Shown here: piece after piece, positions 1 through 8,352 of the stretch | How the letters are laid out: every line of letters starts with the position of its first letter | Position numbering within the stretch: the first letter of the stretch is position 1 | NCBI RefSeq assembly: GCF_042432815.1 | Contig: NZ_JBHLWM010000001.1 | Location: 1,240,001-1,304,000, forward strand | Direction of reading: 5' to 3' | DNA: 64,000 bases | DNA from: Rhodopseudomonas telluris | GTDB taxonomy: Bacteria; Pseudomonadota; Alphaproteobacteria; Rhizobiales; Xanthobacteraceae | Translations under genes and position numbers: made by a program | Notes under the pieces: generated by a model | What the model saw: only the letters and a program-made list of their open reading frames with translations | Databases searched by the model: none | What the model was told of the DNA's origin: nothing

Positions 1-518
1 GCTTCCAACAGGCCGAGCAGGCCGGCCATCACCTGCTGCAGGACGACGTTGTGAGCTGCGGTGCAGACGGCCATGTGGAAGGCGGCGTCGAGCCGCGCCT
101 GCGCATCCAGATCGTCGGCCGGCGCGTTCAACACGCCCTGATAAGCAACCTCGAGCATCGCCTTGTCGGCCTCGTCGGCACGAAGCGCGGCGAAGGAGGC
201 GGTCTCGCCTTCGATCAGTCTGCGGATTTCCATCACGTCGCGCCAGTAGCCCGCCTCGCTGCGCGCCAGTGACGCCAGCGGCAGCAGGGCGGTGCGCATC
301 GGGTCGGAATCCGTCGCGGCAGTCACGAACGTTCCGCCGCCATGCCGGCTGACCAGCAGGCCGCGCGTGGCGAGTTGCCGAATGGCCTCGCGCAGCGTCG
401 GCCGCGAAACCCCGAGGTCGACAGCGAGCTGCCGCTCCGAAGGAACGCGATCCCCCGGTTTCAAGCCGCGCAGCGCGATCAGCGCTTCAATCCGGTCCGA
501 CAGCGACTCCATGAGCAT
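1..518 (-). CDS. GntR-family (FadR/FCD-type) transcriptional regulator, C-terminus cut by window edge
   Basis: Reading leftwards from ATG at 518 (a second in-frame ATG lies at 512), the frame stays open to the window edge, giving about 172 residues. Residues 5-75 form a GntR winged helix, with the typical PSERQLA and SRPTLREAIRQL motifs and a GGGTFV wing. The rest is helical like an FCD ligand-binding domain (RRLIEGETA, DAAFHMA). FCD regulators usually sense small carboxylates and repress nearby genes. Two TGGT-CTT-ACCA sites just upstream match the palindrome bound by FadR/PdhR/LldR-type proteins, so autoregulation and control of the divergent FUSC gene are likely. The ligand is unknown. The family call is firm; the target is inference. 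Confidence 0.88.
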   Translation of the reverse strand, partial: MLMESLSDRIEALIALRGLKPGDRVPSERQLAVDLGVSRPTLREAIRQLATRGLLVSRHGGGTFVTAATDSDPMRTALLPLASLARSEAGYWRDVMEIRRLIEGETASFAALRADEADKAMLEVAYQGVLNAPADDLDAQARLDAAFHMAVCTAAHNVVLQQVMAGLLGLLE

Positions 519-534
519 TCGACCCCTTCAGTTT

Positions 535-545
535 TGGTCTTACCA
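535..545. promoter_or_regulatory. GntR/FCD operator, proximal copy (TGGTCTTACCA)
   Basis: Palindrome TGGT-CTT-ACCA, 17 bp upstream of the regulator start. It matches the TGGT-N3-ACCA core known for FadR/PdhR/LldR-type GntR proteins and is identical to the core at 621-631. Confidence 0.75.
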
Positions 546-618
546 CTTTGGCGTTCGCCGAGGTGGACGTTGATCGAAATGGCGTATATCTTTATGATTG
601 ATCTGGATCAATGTATAT

Positions 619-633
619 ATTGGTCTTACCAAT
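619..633. promoter_or_regulatory. GntR/FCD operator, distal copy (ATTGGTCTTACCAAT)
   Basis: A perfect 15-bp palindrome with a 3-nt centre, centred 86 bp from the first copy. It lies just upstream of the FUSC start at 652. If translation started at the upstream ATG at 598 the operator would be inside the coding region, which supports the later start. Confidence 0.8.
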
Positions 634-651
634 TCTGGCAGGGTTGTCGCG

Positions 652-2550
652 ATGGCCGATGGGACGGGTATGAATGAGCGCTTGTTGCGGTCCCGCCCGG
701 CCAGCATGTCGGCTCCGGCGATGCGAACCGCCGCGAGCCGGTTGCGGTGGGCGGCGCGTCGGCTCGAACTGCGGGCGATCGGCCTGGCGCCCGAACAGTT
801 CAGCCTCGCCGAAGGCGCGCGGGCTGCGATCGCGGTCGCCGTCCCTCTGGTGATCGCCGTCGCGGCCGGCCAAAGCTGGATGGGCTGGTCGGTCTTTGCC
901 GCGTTCTGGACCTGCCTGTGCGACAGCCCCGGGCCCGATCGTCTGCGTCGCCGCCTGCTGCTGAGCTTCGTTGTCTTCGGGACCGGGATTGCCTTTGTCG
1001 GCTCGTGGTCGGCGTCGTTCGCGCCCGCCGCCGGTCTGATCGCCGGCCCGCTGCTGGTGTTCGTGGTGATCCTGCTGTCGTCGGCCGTCGCTTATGGAGC
1101 GCTGCTCGGCACGCTGCTGGCGGTGGTGGCCGTTGTGGCGGTCGGATTCCCGCGACCACTCGATCTGGCGGCCGTCCAAGCCGTGGCCTTCCTGGCCGGC
1201 GCGGGATGGGCGTGGCTGCTGATCAATGCGATCTGGCGGATCGATCCAAAGGCGCCGCTGCGTCAGAACGGCGACGCGGTGCTGGCGCGCCTCACCGACA
1301 TGACGAGCGATCTGCTGGCGATCGGACGCGGCTCGCATCGTGATACGCATTGGCACAGCGAGCACGCCGAGCATCGCCGCGCCGTGCGGCTGGCGCTGGA
1401 ACGGCTGCACGGATTACTCGACCGTTACTCGGGCGAGCCTGCCGGAGTGCCGGAGCCGACGCGGCGATTGCTCGATTTCGCCGAGACCGTATTCAGCGCG
1501 CTCATCGCGCTGGATCAGGCCTTCATCGATGGGCTGGGCTCGGCGCAGGAGCGTGCGGCCGTCACGCGCGCGTATGGTATTGCGCTCAGATACATCCGCC
1601 ACGATCCGGCGAAGCTGGCGAACCTTCGACGCAGCCGCGCGCGGCTCGGCAGGTTGCGCGAAAACTTGTCTGATCCACTGTTGGCCGGCTGCGTCGTCGC
1701 ACTCGATGAGGCCCTCACACTGATCGCGGAGCGTGGCCGGCAGCGGGGCCGTGAAGACATCGTCCCGCCGACAAATCGTCCGACGTGGCGCGAGAAGCTG
1801 TGCCCCGGTCTGCGCCAGGCGGCGCGGCAATCCGCAGGCGTGGTCGCGGTCTACGCCGCGGCGCTCGCGTTCGATCTTGGCTATCCCTACTGGGCGACGA
1901 TGGCCGTCGTCGTTGTTCTCCAAGGTGGCGTCCGCTCGACCTGGACGCGCACCATCGAGCGCATTCTCGGAAGCCTGCTCGGCGGTTCACTCGCGCTGGC
2001 GCTGCTCCACGTTGTCGATGCCAAGATCTTGTTGTCAGGCGTCGCGATCCTGCTGGCGACCGCTGCGATCGCGTTGCGCAGCGTTAACTACACGGCCTTC
2101 GTGGTGTTTCTGACCATGCTGTTCATCATCGTCGCCGAAATGCTGCAGCCGGGAACCGGTATCGTCTCGGCCCGCATGCTGGACAACGTCATCGGCAGCA
2201 TCGCGGCGCTGTTGTCCGTGATCGTGTTCTGGCCGGAGCTCGGTCCGTCGCTGCAGACGCGGATCGCGCGGAGCCACGACGCCAACCGGGCCTATCACGA
2301 TGCGGTGCTATCGAATGCGCCGATCGAGACCATTCACCGTCTGCGCCGCGCCGCCGGGATGGCCAGCATCGAGGCAGAGATCGCGCTGCACGATCTCGGC
2401 GGTCTGCTGCGTTGGCGGCAGCGGCTGTCGACCGAGCAGGCCACCGTGCTGATGGACGTTCGCCGGCTCGCCGGTCACGCTGCCGTCGCGTGGCATCAAC
2501 GCCTCGCGGCATCGCCGCAGGAGGTCGCCGCTCACGGCGACCGGTACTAA
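652..2550 (+). CDS. FUSC-family inner-membrane protein (aromatic acid exporter-like)
   Basis: A 632-residue membrane protein with the two-block FUSC/YccS/AaeB layout. A cluster of hydrophobic helices lies in roughly residues 60-190, a soluble helical middle spans about 200-390, a second helix cluster (DLGYPYWATMAVVVVLQ and following) runs from about 400 to 530, and the tail is cytoplasmic. Family members such as AaeB export aromatic carboxylic acids. The aromatic cluster that follows makes this plausible, but the substrate is not shown. The frame opens at ATG 598. I prefer 652 or 670 because the GntR operator at 619-633 would otherwise be coding, and GGGACGGG precedes 670. It is divergent from the regulator and converges on the ThDP gene 3 bp away. 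Confidence 0.8.
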   Translation: MADGTGMNERLLRSRPASMSAPAMRTAASRLRWAARRLELRAIGLAPEQFSLAEGARAAIAVAVPLVIAVAAGQSWMGWSVFAAFWTCLCDSPGPDRLRRRLLLSFVVFGTGIAFVGSWSASFAPAAGLIAGPLLVFVVILLSSAVAYGALLGTLLAVVAVVAVGFPRPLDLAAVQAVAFLAGAGWAWLLINAIWRIDPKAPLRQNGDAVLARLTDMTSDLLAIGRGSHRDTHWHSEHAEHRRAVRLALERLHGLLDRYSGEPAGVPEPTRRLLDFAETVFSALIALDQAFIDGLGSAQERAAVTRAYGIALRYIRHDPAKLANLRRSRARLGRLRENLSDPLLAGCVVALDEALTLIAERGRQRGREDIVPPTNRPTWREKLCPGLRQAARQSAGVVAVYAAALAFDLGYPYWATMAVVVVLQGGVRSTWTRTIERILGSLLGGSLALALLHVVDAKILLSGVAILLATAAIALRSVNYTAFVVFLTMLFIIVAEMLQPGTGIVSARMLDNVIGSIAALLSVIVFWPELGPSLQTRIARSHDANRAYHDAVLSNAPIETIHRLRRAAGMASIEAEIALHDLGGLLRWRQRLSTEQATVLMDVRRLAGHAAVAWHQRLAASPQEVAAHGDRY

Positions 2551-2553
2551 CCG

Positions 2554-4179
2554 TTACGGCTTCGGCGGGTGAATGAATGGCCACGGGCTGGCCTCGCTGT
2601 CGCGCGGCACGTCGATGGCGATCAATTGCGGGCCGCCAGCGGCCAGCGCCTTCTCCAACGCGGGACGGAAGTGATCGGGGGACGTCACGCGCGACGCGCC
2701 GACGCCGAACGATTCCGCCAGCTTGACGAAATCCGGATTGACCAGATCGGACGCCACCACGCGGCCTTCGAAGCCGTGCAACTGATCGCGGCGGACGTTG
2801 CCATAGGCCGAGTTGTCGAACACCAGCGTCACCACGCCGATCTTGTACTGCACGGCGGTGGCGAGCTCCTGCACGCCGAACATGAAGCCGCCGTCACCGG
2901 TGATCGCCACGACCGGCTTGTCCGGGCAGGCGACCTTGGCGCCGAGTGCGGTCGAGAAGCCGGAGCCGAGCGTGCCCTGATAGCCGGAAGTGAGGAACGT
3001 CCGGGGTTGGTAGATCGGGAAGCCGTACCACGATGCGAAACCGACCTGTGACAGTTCGTCGGTGACGATGGCATCGTCCGACAGCACGTCGCGCAGGATC
3101 TTCAAGTATGACATCTGCGGCTGGATCGCCTGGATGTCCTGCTGCGTCTTCGCCGTAGCGGCGCGGATCGTCTCGCGGCGGCCCTTGGTCTTGCTGTAGC
3201 CGACCTTGCTCACCGCGTCGGCCAGCGCCCGCGCGCCGGCTTTGGAGTCCGACACGATCGCCGCATCCGGCGTGTAGCGCCGCATTTCGGCCGGATCGAT
3301 GTCGATACGCACCGACTTCAGACCATCGGGCTTGAAGGGCCAGCGGAACGTTGTCGGCAGCTCCATGCGGGTGCCGATGCCGATGATCAGATCGGTCTGC
3401 GGCCACAGCTGATAGGCTGCCGCGAAGGTCAGGCCGAGCTCGTGCCGGTTGCTGACGATGCCGCGGCCGGAGCGGAACGCCACCACCGGTGCGTCGATCA
3501 TCTCGGCGAGTTCGAGGATTTCGTCACCGGCGTCGAGCGCGCCGCCGCCGACGAAGATCATCGGCGTCTTGCTGGCCGCGATCAGCTTGGCGGCAGCCGC
3601 GACGCGGTCGGGATCGGGCGCGGGCGGCGCGACCGGATCGAGCTTCAGCGCCGCTGCGGTCTCGGCGCGCTGCGTGAACACGTCCCACGGCATCTCCAGC
3701 GCCACCGGCCCGCGCCGGCCGCTCATCATCTCCTGGAACGCCCGCGCCACCAGCGCCGGCGCCTGGCCGGGATATTCGATGCGGTCGGCCCATTTCATGA
3801 AGCTGCGCAGCGTCGCGAGCTGATCCGGCATCTCGTGCAGATGGCCGCGGCCCTTGCCGAGATAGGCGCTCGGCACCTGGCCGGTGAGGCACATCACCGG
3901 CTCGTTGCAGCCGAAGGCGGTCAGCAGCGCGGCGCCGGCGTTGAGGACGCCGGGGCCGGGCACGACGCTGAACACGCCGGGCTTGCCCGACGCACGGGCG
4001 TAGCCGAACGCCATGTAGCCGCAGGCCTGCTCGTGCCTTGCGCCGATCACCTTCATCTGTGCCTTGGCGAAGCCGTCGAACAGACCGTAGATCTGTGCGC
4101 CGGGCAGGCCGAACACGGTGTCGATGCCGTGGGCGACCAGGCCCTGCACGATCGCTTCGCCGCCAGTGATGACGCTCAT
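2554..4179 (-). CDS. Thiamine diphosphate-dependent enzyme, acetolactate synthase-like
   Basis: 541 residues with the three-domain ThDP decarboxylase/synthase fold. The N-terminal PYR domain carries the activating glutamate in ARHEQACGYMAFGYAR (about residue 50). The central domain has GGGALDAGDE and IGIGTRME. The C-terminal PP domain has the TGDGGFMFG...DNSAYG ThDP/Mg signature (about residues 424-455). It resembles IlvB-like and benzoylformate decarboxylase-like proteins rather than a housekeeping IlvB, since no small subunit is nearby. It is the first gene after FUSC and lies downstream of, and co-directional with, the meta-cleavage genes, 25 bp from the FAH gene. It may act on a 2-oxo acid or aldehyde linked to aromatic breakdown; the substrate cannot be read from sequence. 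Confidence 0.85.
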   Translation of the reverse strand: MSVITGGEAIVQGLVAHGIDTVFGLPGAQIYGLFDGFAKAQMKVIGARHEQACGYMAFGYARASGKPGVFSVVPGPGVLNAGAALLTAFGCNEPVMCLTGQVPSAYLGKGRGHLHEMPDQLATLRSFMKWADRIEYPGQAPALVARAFQEMMSGRRGPVALEMPWDVFTQRAETAAALKLDPVAPPAPDPDRVAAAAKLIAASKTPMIFVGGGALDAGDEILELAEMIDAPVVAFRSGRGIVSNRHELGLTFAAAYQLWPQTDLIIGIGTRMELPTTFRWPFKPDGLKSVRIDIDPAEMRRYTPDAAIVSDSKAGARALADAVSKVGYSKTKGRRETIRAATAKTQQDIQAIQPQMSYLKILRDVLSDDAIVTDELSQVGFASWYGFPIYQPRTFLTSGYQGTLGSGFSTALGAKVACPDKPVVAITGDGGFMFGVQELATAVQYKIGVVTLVFDNSAYGNVRRDQLHGFEGRVVASDLVNPDFVKLAESFGVGASRVTSPDHFRPALEKALAAGGPQLIAIDVPRDSEASPWPFIHPPKP

Positions 4180-4204
4180 GGAGTTTCCTGTATCGCTGGA
4201 GTGA

Positions 4205-5077
4205 TTAGTCGGCTTCGTCGATGACGCCGTTGCGCAAGATGCCGATGCCGTCGGCCTCGACCTCGATGGCGTCGCCTGGCTTCAGATACACCGGCGGCTC
4301 GGCCCGCGCGCCGGCGCCGGACGGCGTGCCGGTGACGATGATGTCACCCGGCACCAGCGTGGTGAAGGTCGAGATGTAGTGGATGAGATAGCGGAAGCCG
4401 AAGATCATCCGCGAGGTGCGGTCGTCCTGCCGGGTCTCGCCGTTGACGCGCGTGGTCAGGCGGATGTCGGCGATCTGCGCTTCATTGGTGTAGGGCACCA
4501 GCCACGGTCCGATGCTGCCGGTGTGGTCGAAATTCTTGCCTTGCGTCACGTTGAACTTGGCGTGGCGCACCCAGTCGCGAATCGTGCCTTCGTTGCACAG
4601 CGTGATCGCGGCGATGTGGTTCAGCGCGTCGGCCTCGGCGATGTGCCGGCCGCCCTTGCCAATCACCAGCGTCAGCTCGCCCTCGTAGTCCAGCAGCTTG
4701 GACGCCTTTGGCCGCACCAGCGGCGTGCCGTGGCCGACGAAGGAGCGCGGTGTGCGCATGAACATCGACGGAAATTTCGGCGCCTCGCTGCCGTCTTTGT
4801 ATTCGGCGTTGCGGTCCGGATAGTTGACGCCGACGCAGATGATCTTTTCCGGCTGCGGGATCGGCGGCTCGAATTTCACCGCGTCGCGGGCGAAATCGGG
4901 CGCGGTGTAGTCGGCCTCGTCGACGATCCGGGTCAGCGCGCCGGCCGCGATCACCTCGCGCAGCGTCGGGTAATCATTGGCGTGGCGCGCCGACCAATCG
5001 ACGACGCCATGATCGCACACCGCGCCGTAGCGGGTGAGGCCGTTGACGGTGAAGGTGGCGAGGCGAGGCGTGGTCAT
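4205..5077 (-). CDS. Fumarylacetoacetate hydrolase-family protein (HpaG-like decarboxylase/isomerase)
   Basis: About 290 residues with one FAH fold. The metal-binding signature is DYEGELTLVIGKGG followed by the usual downstream acidic ligand region, and GDIIVTGTPSGAGA closes the domain. In homoprotocatechuate pathways this family (HpaG) decarboxylates 5-oxo-pent-3-ene-1,2,5-tricarboxylate and isomerises the product. Enterobacterial HpaG is a two-domain duplication, whereas this is single-domain. The frame opens at TTG 5098, but ATG 5077 has AAGGA about 9 nt upstream and starts the conserved MTTPRLATF, so it is preferred. The neighbours are HpaD, HpaE, HpaF and HpaH genes, supporting the role; exact specificity is inference. 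Confidence 0.8.
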   Translation of the reverse strand: MTTPRLATFTVNGLTRYGAVCDHGVVDWSARHANDYPTLREVIAAGALTRIVDEADYTAPDFARDAVKFEPPIPQPEKIICVGVNYPDRNAEYKDGSEAPKFPSMFMRTPRSFVGHGTPLVRPKASKLLDYEGELTLVIGKGGRHIAEADALNHIAAITLCNEGTIRDWVRHAKFNVTQGKNFDHTGSIGPWLVPYTNEAQIADIRLTTRVNGETRQDDRTSRMIFGFRYLIHYISTFTTLVPGDIIVTGTPSGAGARAEPPVYLKPGDAIEVEADGIGILRNGVIDEAD

Positions 5078-5115
5078 GGCGGCATGTCCTTGTTGCAAGG
5101 CCGTCTTGCGAGGCC

Positions 5116-5215
5116 GTCATCACCCGCGAATGCGGGTGACCCAGTATTCCAGAGCGGTCGTGTTTCGAACCGGCGCTCTGGCATACTGGATCGCCCGGAC
5201 GAGCCGGGCGATGAC
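5116..5215. repeat. Dispersed palindromic repeat, family A, copy 1
   Basis: About 100 bp running from GTCATCACCCGC to GGGCGATGAC. Terminal hairpins flank an inner pair CCAGTATTCCAGAG / CTCTGGCATACTGG. Near-identical architecture recurs at 12058-12153 and 37408-37505. It fills the gap between the FAH and dioxygenase genes. Confidence 0.9.
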
Positions 5216-5220
5216 CGGGG

Positions 5221-6198
5221 TCAATCCGCAATCACCACATCGGCTACGAACACCGGCTCGCGGACCTCCTGACCGGGGAACGGCGAGCCTTGTTCGAACC
5301 AGGAGCGCGGCGCGGGGGCGCCCCACAGGGTCTGGCGGCGCGGGTCGCGCAGCGACCAGCGCAGCGGCTCGTGGTCGTGGTCCATGGTCTGGTAGTCGCT
5401 GCAATACAGCTCGATGCGGTGGCCGTCCGGATCGCGAACGTAGAGGAAGAACGCGTTCGAAATGCCGTGGCGGCCGGGGCCGCGCTCCAGCGCCAGCCCC
5501 CTCGACGCCATCACGTCGCACAGGTGGATGATGTTCAGCGGGCCGGGCACCCAATAGGCGAAATGATGCAGCCGCGGCCCCTTGCCATTGGTGATGGCGA
5601 AGTCGTGGACGTTGCCCTTGCGGTGCATCCAGGCCGCGGCAATGCGGCCGCCGTCGCCGTCCTCCTCGGCGTATTCGGTGAGGCGGAAGCCGAGCCGGGC
5701 ATAGAAGTCGATCGTGTCCTGCGTCTCGGCGGCGAACACGTTGAAGTGGTCAAGCCGCTGCGGATGGCAGCCCTTGTAGCGCTCGTAGCGGCGGAGCAGA
5801 TGCGGCCGCTTGTCCATCGTGGCGTAGAACTCGAGCCGGAAGCCGAACGGATCGGTGACGTGCAGCGTCCGCCCCTGGAACGGCCGGTCGACGAAGCTGT
5901 ACAGCACGCCGTGCTCGGCGAACCAGCTGCCGGCCTTGTCGAGATCGGCTTCGCTGCCGACCTTGAACCCGAGCCGCGCCGCCGCGGATTGCTCGGCCTT
6001 ACGCAGCACCACCGAGTGATGCTGATGCTCCTCGCTGCCACGCAGATACGCGGTGGTGTCGTCGCGATCCTCTACATGCAGGCCGATGATGTTGTCGTAG
6101 AACTCGACGCTCTTGTTCAGATCGACGACGTCGAGCACGACATGGCTGGAGCGGACGATGTTGAACGGCGGATCGAACACGTGTTGCGGCACCGGCAT
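5221..6198 (-). CDS. hpaD: Extradiol ring-cleavage dioxygenase, 3,4-dihydroxyphenylacetate 2,3-dioxygenase type
   Basis: 325 residues, two-domain type I (vicinal oxygen chelate) extradiol dioxygenase. The second domain carries the metal triad: H151 in RLDHFNVF, H211/212 in RLHHFAYWV and E263 in HRIELYCSDY. The spacing closely matches Brevibacterium homoprotocatechuate 2,3-dioxygenase (H155, H214, E267), as does the C-terminal tail rich in W, P and D. It opens the ring of homoprotocatechuate to 5-carboxymethyl-2-hydroxymuconate semialdehyde, the substrate of the next gene's aldehyde dehydrogenase. The reaction is well supported by family and context, though another substituted catechol is possible. 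It lies between repeat-filled gaps in a minus-strand gene series. In some genomes this family is named hpcB. Confidence 0.85.
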   Translation of the reverse strand: MPVPQHVFDPPFNIVRSSHVVLDVVDLNKSVEFYDNIIGLHVEDRDDTTAYLRGSEEHQHHSVVLRKAEQSAAARLGFKVGSEADLDKAGSWFAEHGVLYSFVDRPFQGRTLHVTDPFGFRLEFYATMDKRPHLLRRYERYKGCHPQRLDHFNVFAAETQDTIDFYARLGFRLTEYAEEDGDGGRIAAAWMHRKGNVHDFAITNGKGPRLHHFAYWVPGPLNIIHLCDVMASRGLALERGPGRHGISNAFFLYVRDPDGHRIELYCSDYQTMDHDHEPLRWSLRDPRRQTLWGAPAPRSWFEQGSPFPGQEVREPVFVADVVIAD

Positions 6199-6247
6199 TG
6201 CAGGGTCCCCAGGAAGCCTAGTTGTTAGTTCACAGAATCAAAGTTCG

Positions 6248-6370
6248 TCATTCCGGGGCGCCGCGAAGCGGCGAGCCCGGAATCCATAACCCCTGTGTTG
6301 GCGGCTGTGCACGAACGCGCCGGCAGGGAGTATGGATTCCGGGTTCGCGCTTCGCGCGCCCCGGAATGAC
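6248..6370. repeat. Dispersed palindromic repeat, family B
   Basis: A 123-bp element bounded by GTCATTCCGGGG and CCCCGGAATGAC. Inner arms CCCGGAATCCATA / TATGGATTCCGGG are nearly perfect complements, so the whole can fold into one long hairpin. No second copy was seen in this window. Confidence 0.85.
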
Positions 6371-6388
6371 AGGTCGAGAAGCCCAGCA

Positions 6389-7942
6389 CTACACCGCCCC
6401 CAGCTTCTGGATCTTGTGCGTCCCGCGCGCCAGCGAGACGTGCTTGGTTTCCATGTAGAACTCGAACGAGTAGTCGCCGCCGTCGCGGCCGATGCCGGAC
6501 TGCTTCATGCCGCCGAAGGGCGTCGGCAGATGGCGGACGTTTTCCGAGTTCAGCCAGATCATGCCGGCTTCGAGCGCATCGGCGACGCGCAGACCGCGGC
6601 CCATGTCGCCGGTCCACACGTAGCCGGTGAGGCCGTAGCGGATGTCGTTGGCAACGGCGATCGCCTCAGCCTCGTCCTTGAACGGGATCACGGTGAGGAA
6701 CGGCCCGAACACTTCGTCCTGCGCGACGCGCATGTCGCTGCGCGCGCCAGTCACCAGCGTCGGCTGCACATAATGGCCGCCACCGGGACCTTCATAACGC
6801 GCGCCGCCGACCGCGACGGTCGCGCCGTCCTTCCTGGCGATATCGAAATACGAGCACACCTTGTCGAGATGGCGCTGATGGATCAGCGGCCCGACTTCGG
6901 TCGCCGGATCGAGCGGATGCCCGACCTTCAGCGCACGGACGCGGGCGGCCAGTTTCTCGATGAATTTGTCGGCGATGGACTGCTGGACCAACAGCCGGCT
7001 CGACGAGGTGCAGCGCTCGCCGTTGAGCGAGTAGATCATGAACACCACGGCGTCGAGCGCGCGGTCGAGGTCGGCGTCGTCGAACACGATCACCGGGTTC
7101 TTGCCGCCGAGTTCGAAATGCACGCGCTTCAGCGTCGGCGCGCCCTGCGCCATGATAGCGGCGCCGGTCGCGGTCTCGCCGACGAAGGCGATCGCCTTGA
7201 TGGCCGGATGCTCGGTGAGCGCCTTGCCGGCCTCTTCGCCGAAGCCGTGCACGGTGTTGAGCACGCCGTGCGGCAGGCCGGCGTCCTTGCAGATCCGCGT
7301 CAGCATGTCGGCCGTCACCGGCGACCATTCGGCCGGCTTGTGCACGACGGTGCAGCCGGCAGCCAGCGCCGGCGCGATCTTCCAGGTCGACAGCATGAAC
7401 GGCGTGTTCCACGGCGTGATCACGCCGACCGGGCCGATCGGCACCCGGGTCGACACGTTCCAGTGCTCGTCGCTCGGCGTATTCAGGCCGTCGCGCGCCT
7501 CGGCGCATTTGTCGGCGAAGAAGCGGAAGTTCTCGGCGGCGCGGATCGCGGCCTTGGCCATGAAGCGATGCGCCTGGCCGGTGTCGATGCATTCGAGCAC
7601 GGCGATGTCGTCGGCGCGCGCCTCAATCGCATCGGCGATCTTGTTCAAGATCTTCCGCCGTTTCGCCGGCGCCATGTCGCGCCAAGCAGGGAAGGCGTCC
7701 TTCGCTGCTTTTGCGGCGCGATCGATATCCGCCGCCGTGCCGCGCGCCACTTGCGCCAGCTCCGCATTGTCGATCGGCGACGAGGTCGCGAAGGTTTCGC
7801 CCGACGACGAGGCGACGATCTCGCCATTGATGAGATGGCCGATGCCGTCGGCTCGGAGCTGCTTGAGCAGCGGCGCGGCGCGGTCGAGATTGGCCTGGAA
7901 GGCCGAACTCGACTTCGGGGAAAGCGTGGCGGCATCAGCCAT
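6389..7942 (-). CDS. hpaE: Aldehyde dehydrogenase, 5-carboxymethyl-2-hydroxymuconate semialdehyde dehydrogenase type
   Basis: About 517 residues from ATG 7942, a full-length NAD-dependent aldehyde dehydrogenase. The catalytic glutamate lies in FELGGKNP (about E277) and the nucleophilic cysteine in NGERCTSSSR (about C311). ITPWNTPFM lies in the Rossmann domain and FGGMKQSGIGRDGG near the C-terminus. It would oxidise the HpaD ring-cleavage product. The ATG at 7942 lies 5 codons inside the open frame and overlaps the stop of the HpaF gene by 8 nt, which suggests translational coupling. The specific substrate comes from the gene neighbourhood; the enzyme class is certain. Confidence 0.9.
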   Translation of the reverse strand: MADAATLSPKSSSAFQANLDRAAPLLKQLRADGIGHLINGEIVASSSGETFATSSPIDNAELAQVARGTAADIDRAAKAAKDAFPAWRDMAPAKRRKILNKIADAIEARADDIAVLECIDTGQAHRFMAKAAIRAAENFRFFADKCAEARDGLNTPSDEHWNVSTRVPIGPVGVITPWNTPFMLSTWKIAPALAAGCTVVHKPAEWSPVTADMLTRICKDAGLPHGVLNTVHGFGEEAGKALTEHPAIKAIAFVGETATGAAIMAQGAPTLKRVHFELGGKNPVIVFDDADLDRALDAVVFMIYSLNGERCTSSSRLLVQQSIADKFIEKLAARVRALKVGHPLDPATEVGPLIHQRHLDKVCSYFDIARKDGATVAVGGARYEGPGGGHYVQPTLVTGARSDMRVAQDEVFGPFLTVIPFKDEAEAIAVANDIRYGLTGYVWTGDMGRGLRVADALEAGMIWLNSENVRHLPTPFGGMKQSGIGRDGGDYSFEFYMETKHVSLARGTHKIQKLGAV

Positions 7943-8333
7943 GTCGGGCCTCGGCAATCAGCAGATCGTGGATGGAGTTGCGCTTCCACGAAGTTTCCTT
8001 GTCGTTGATCATCATGTCGAACGACAGCGCGAAACCTTCGTCGGCGAACAGCGGGTCGAGATGGTGGGACAGTCTGTCGAAGACGTGCTGACCGGCTTTC
8101 TTGCGCGCGGCAAGATCGCGGCCTTCGCCGATCCGCAGCAGCATCGCCATGAACGAGAAGCTCTCGCGGCCGTCGGCGATCGCGTAGGTCTCGCAGCGGA
8201 TGGCGCGAACGCGGATGCCGCCGATCGGAAAGATGCCGGTCTCCAGCGCGGAAACGCGCACCAGTTCGACGACGGCGCGCATGTCGACGCGGTCGTCGAG
8301 ATTGGCGGAGTATTCGATGGTGAAATGCGGCAT
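7935..8333 (-). CDS. hpaF: 5-carboxymethyl-2-hydroxymuconate delta-isomerase
   Basis: 132 residues, the usual size for HpaF/CHMI of the tautomerase superfamily. It begins MPHFTIEYSANL, with the amino-terminal proline (Pro2) characteristic of the superfamily, and the family-typical end SFDMMINDKETSWKRNS is present. It converts the dehydrogenated ring-cleavage product to its keto isomer. The open frame runs further upstream to 8573, but only the 8333 start leaves Pro2 exposed and avoids overlapping the HpaH gene. The stop overlaps the following aldehyde dehydrogenase start by 8 nt, and the gene begins 19 bp after hpaH. Confidence 0.9.
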   Translation of the reverse strand: MPHFTIEYSANLDDRVDMRAVVELVRVSALETGIFPIGGIRVRAIRCETYAIADGRESFSFMAMLLRIGEGRDLAARKKAGQHVFDRLSHHLDPLFADEGFALSFDMMINDKETSWKRNSIHDLLIAEARHG

Positions 8334-8352
8334 CGGTGCCTCGCTTAGTCCA

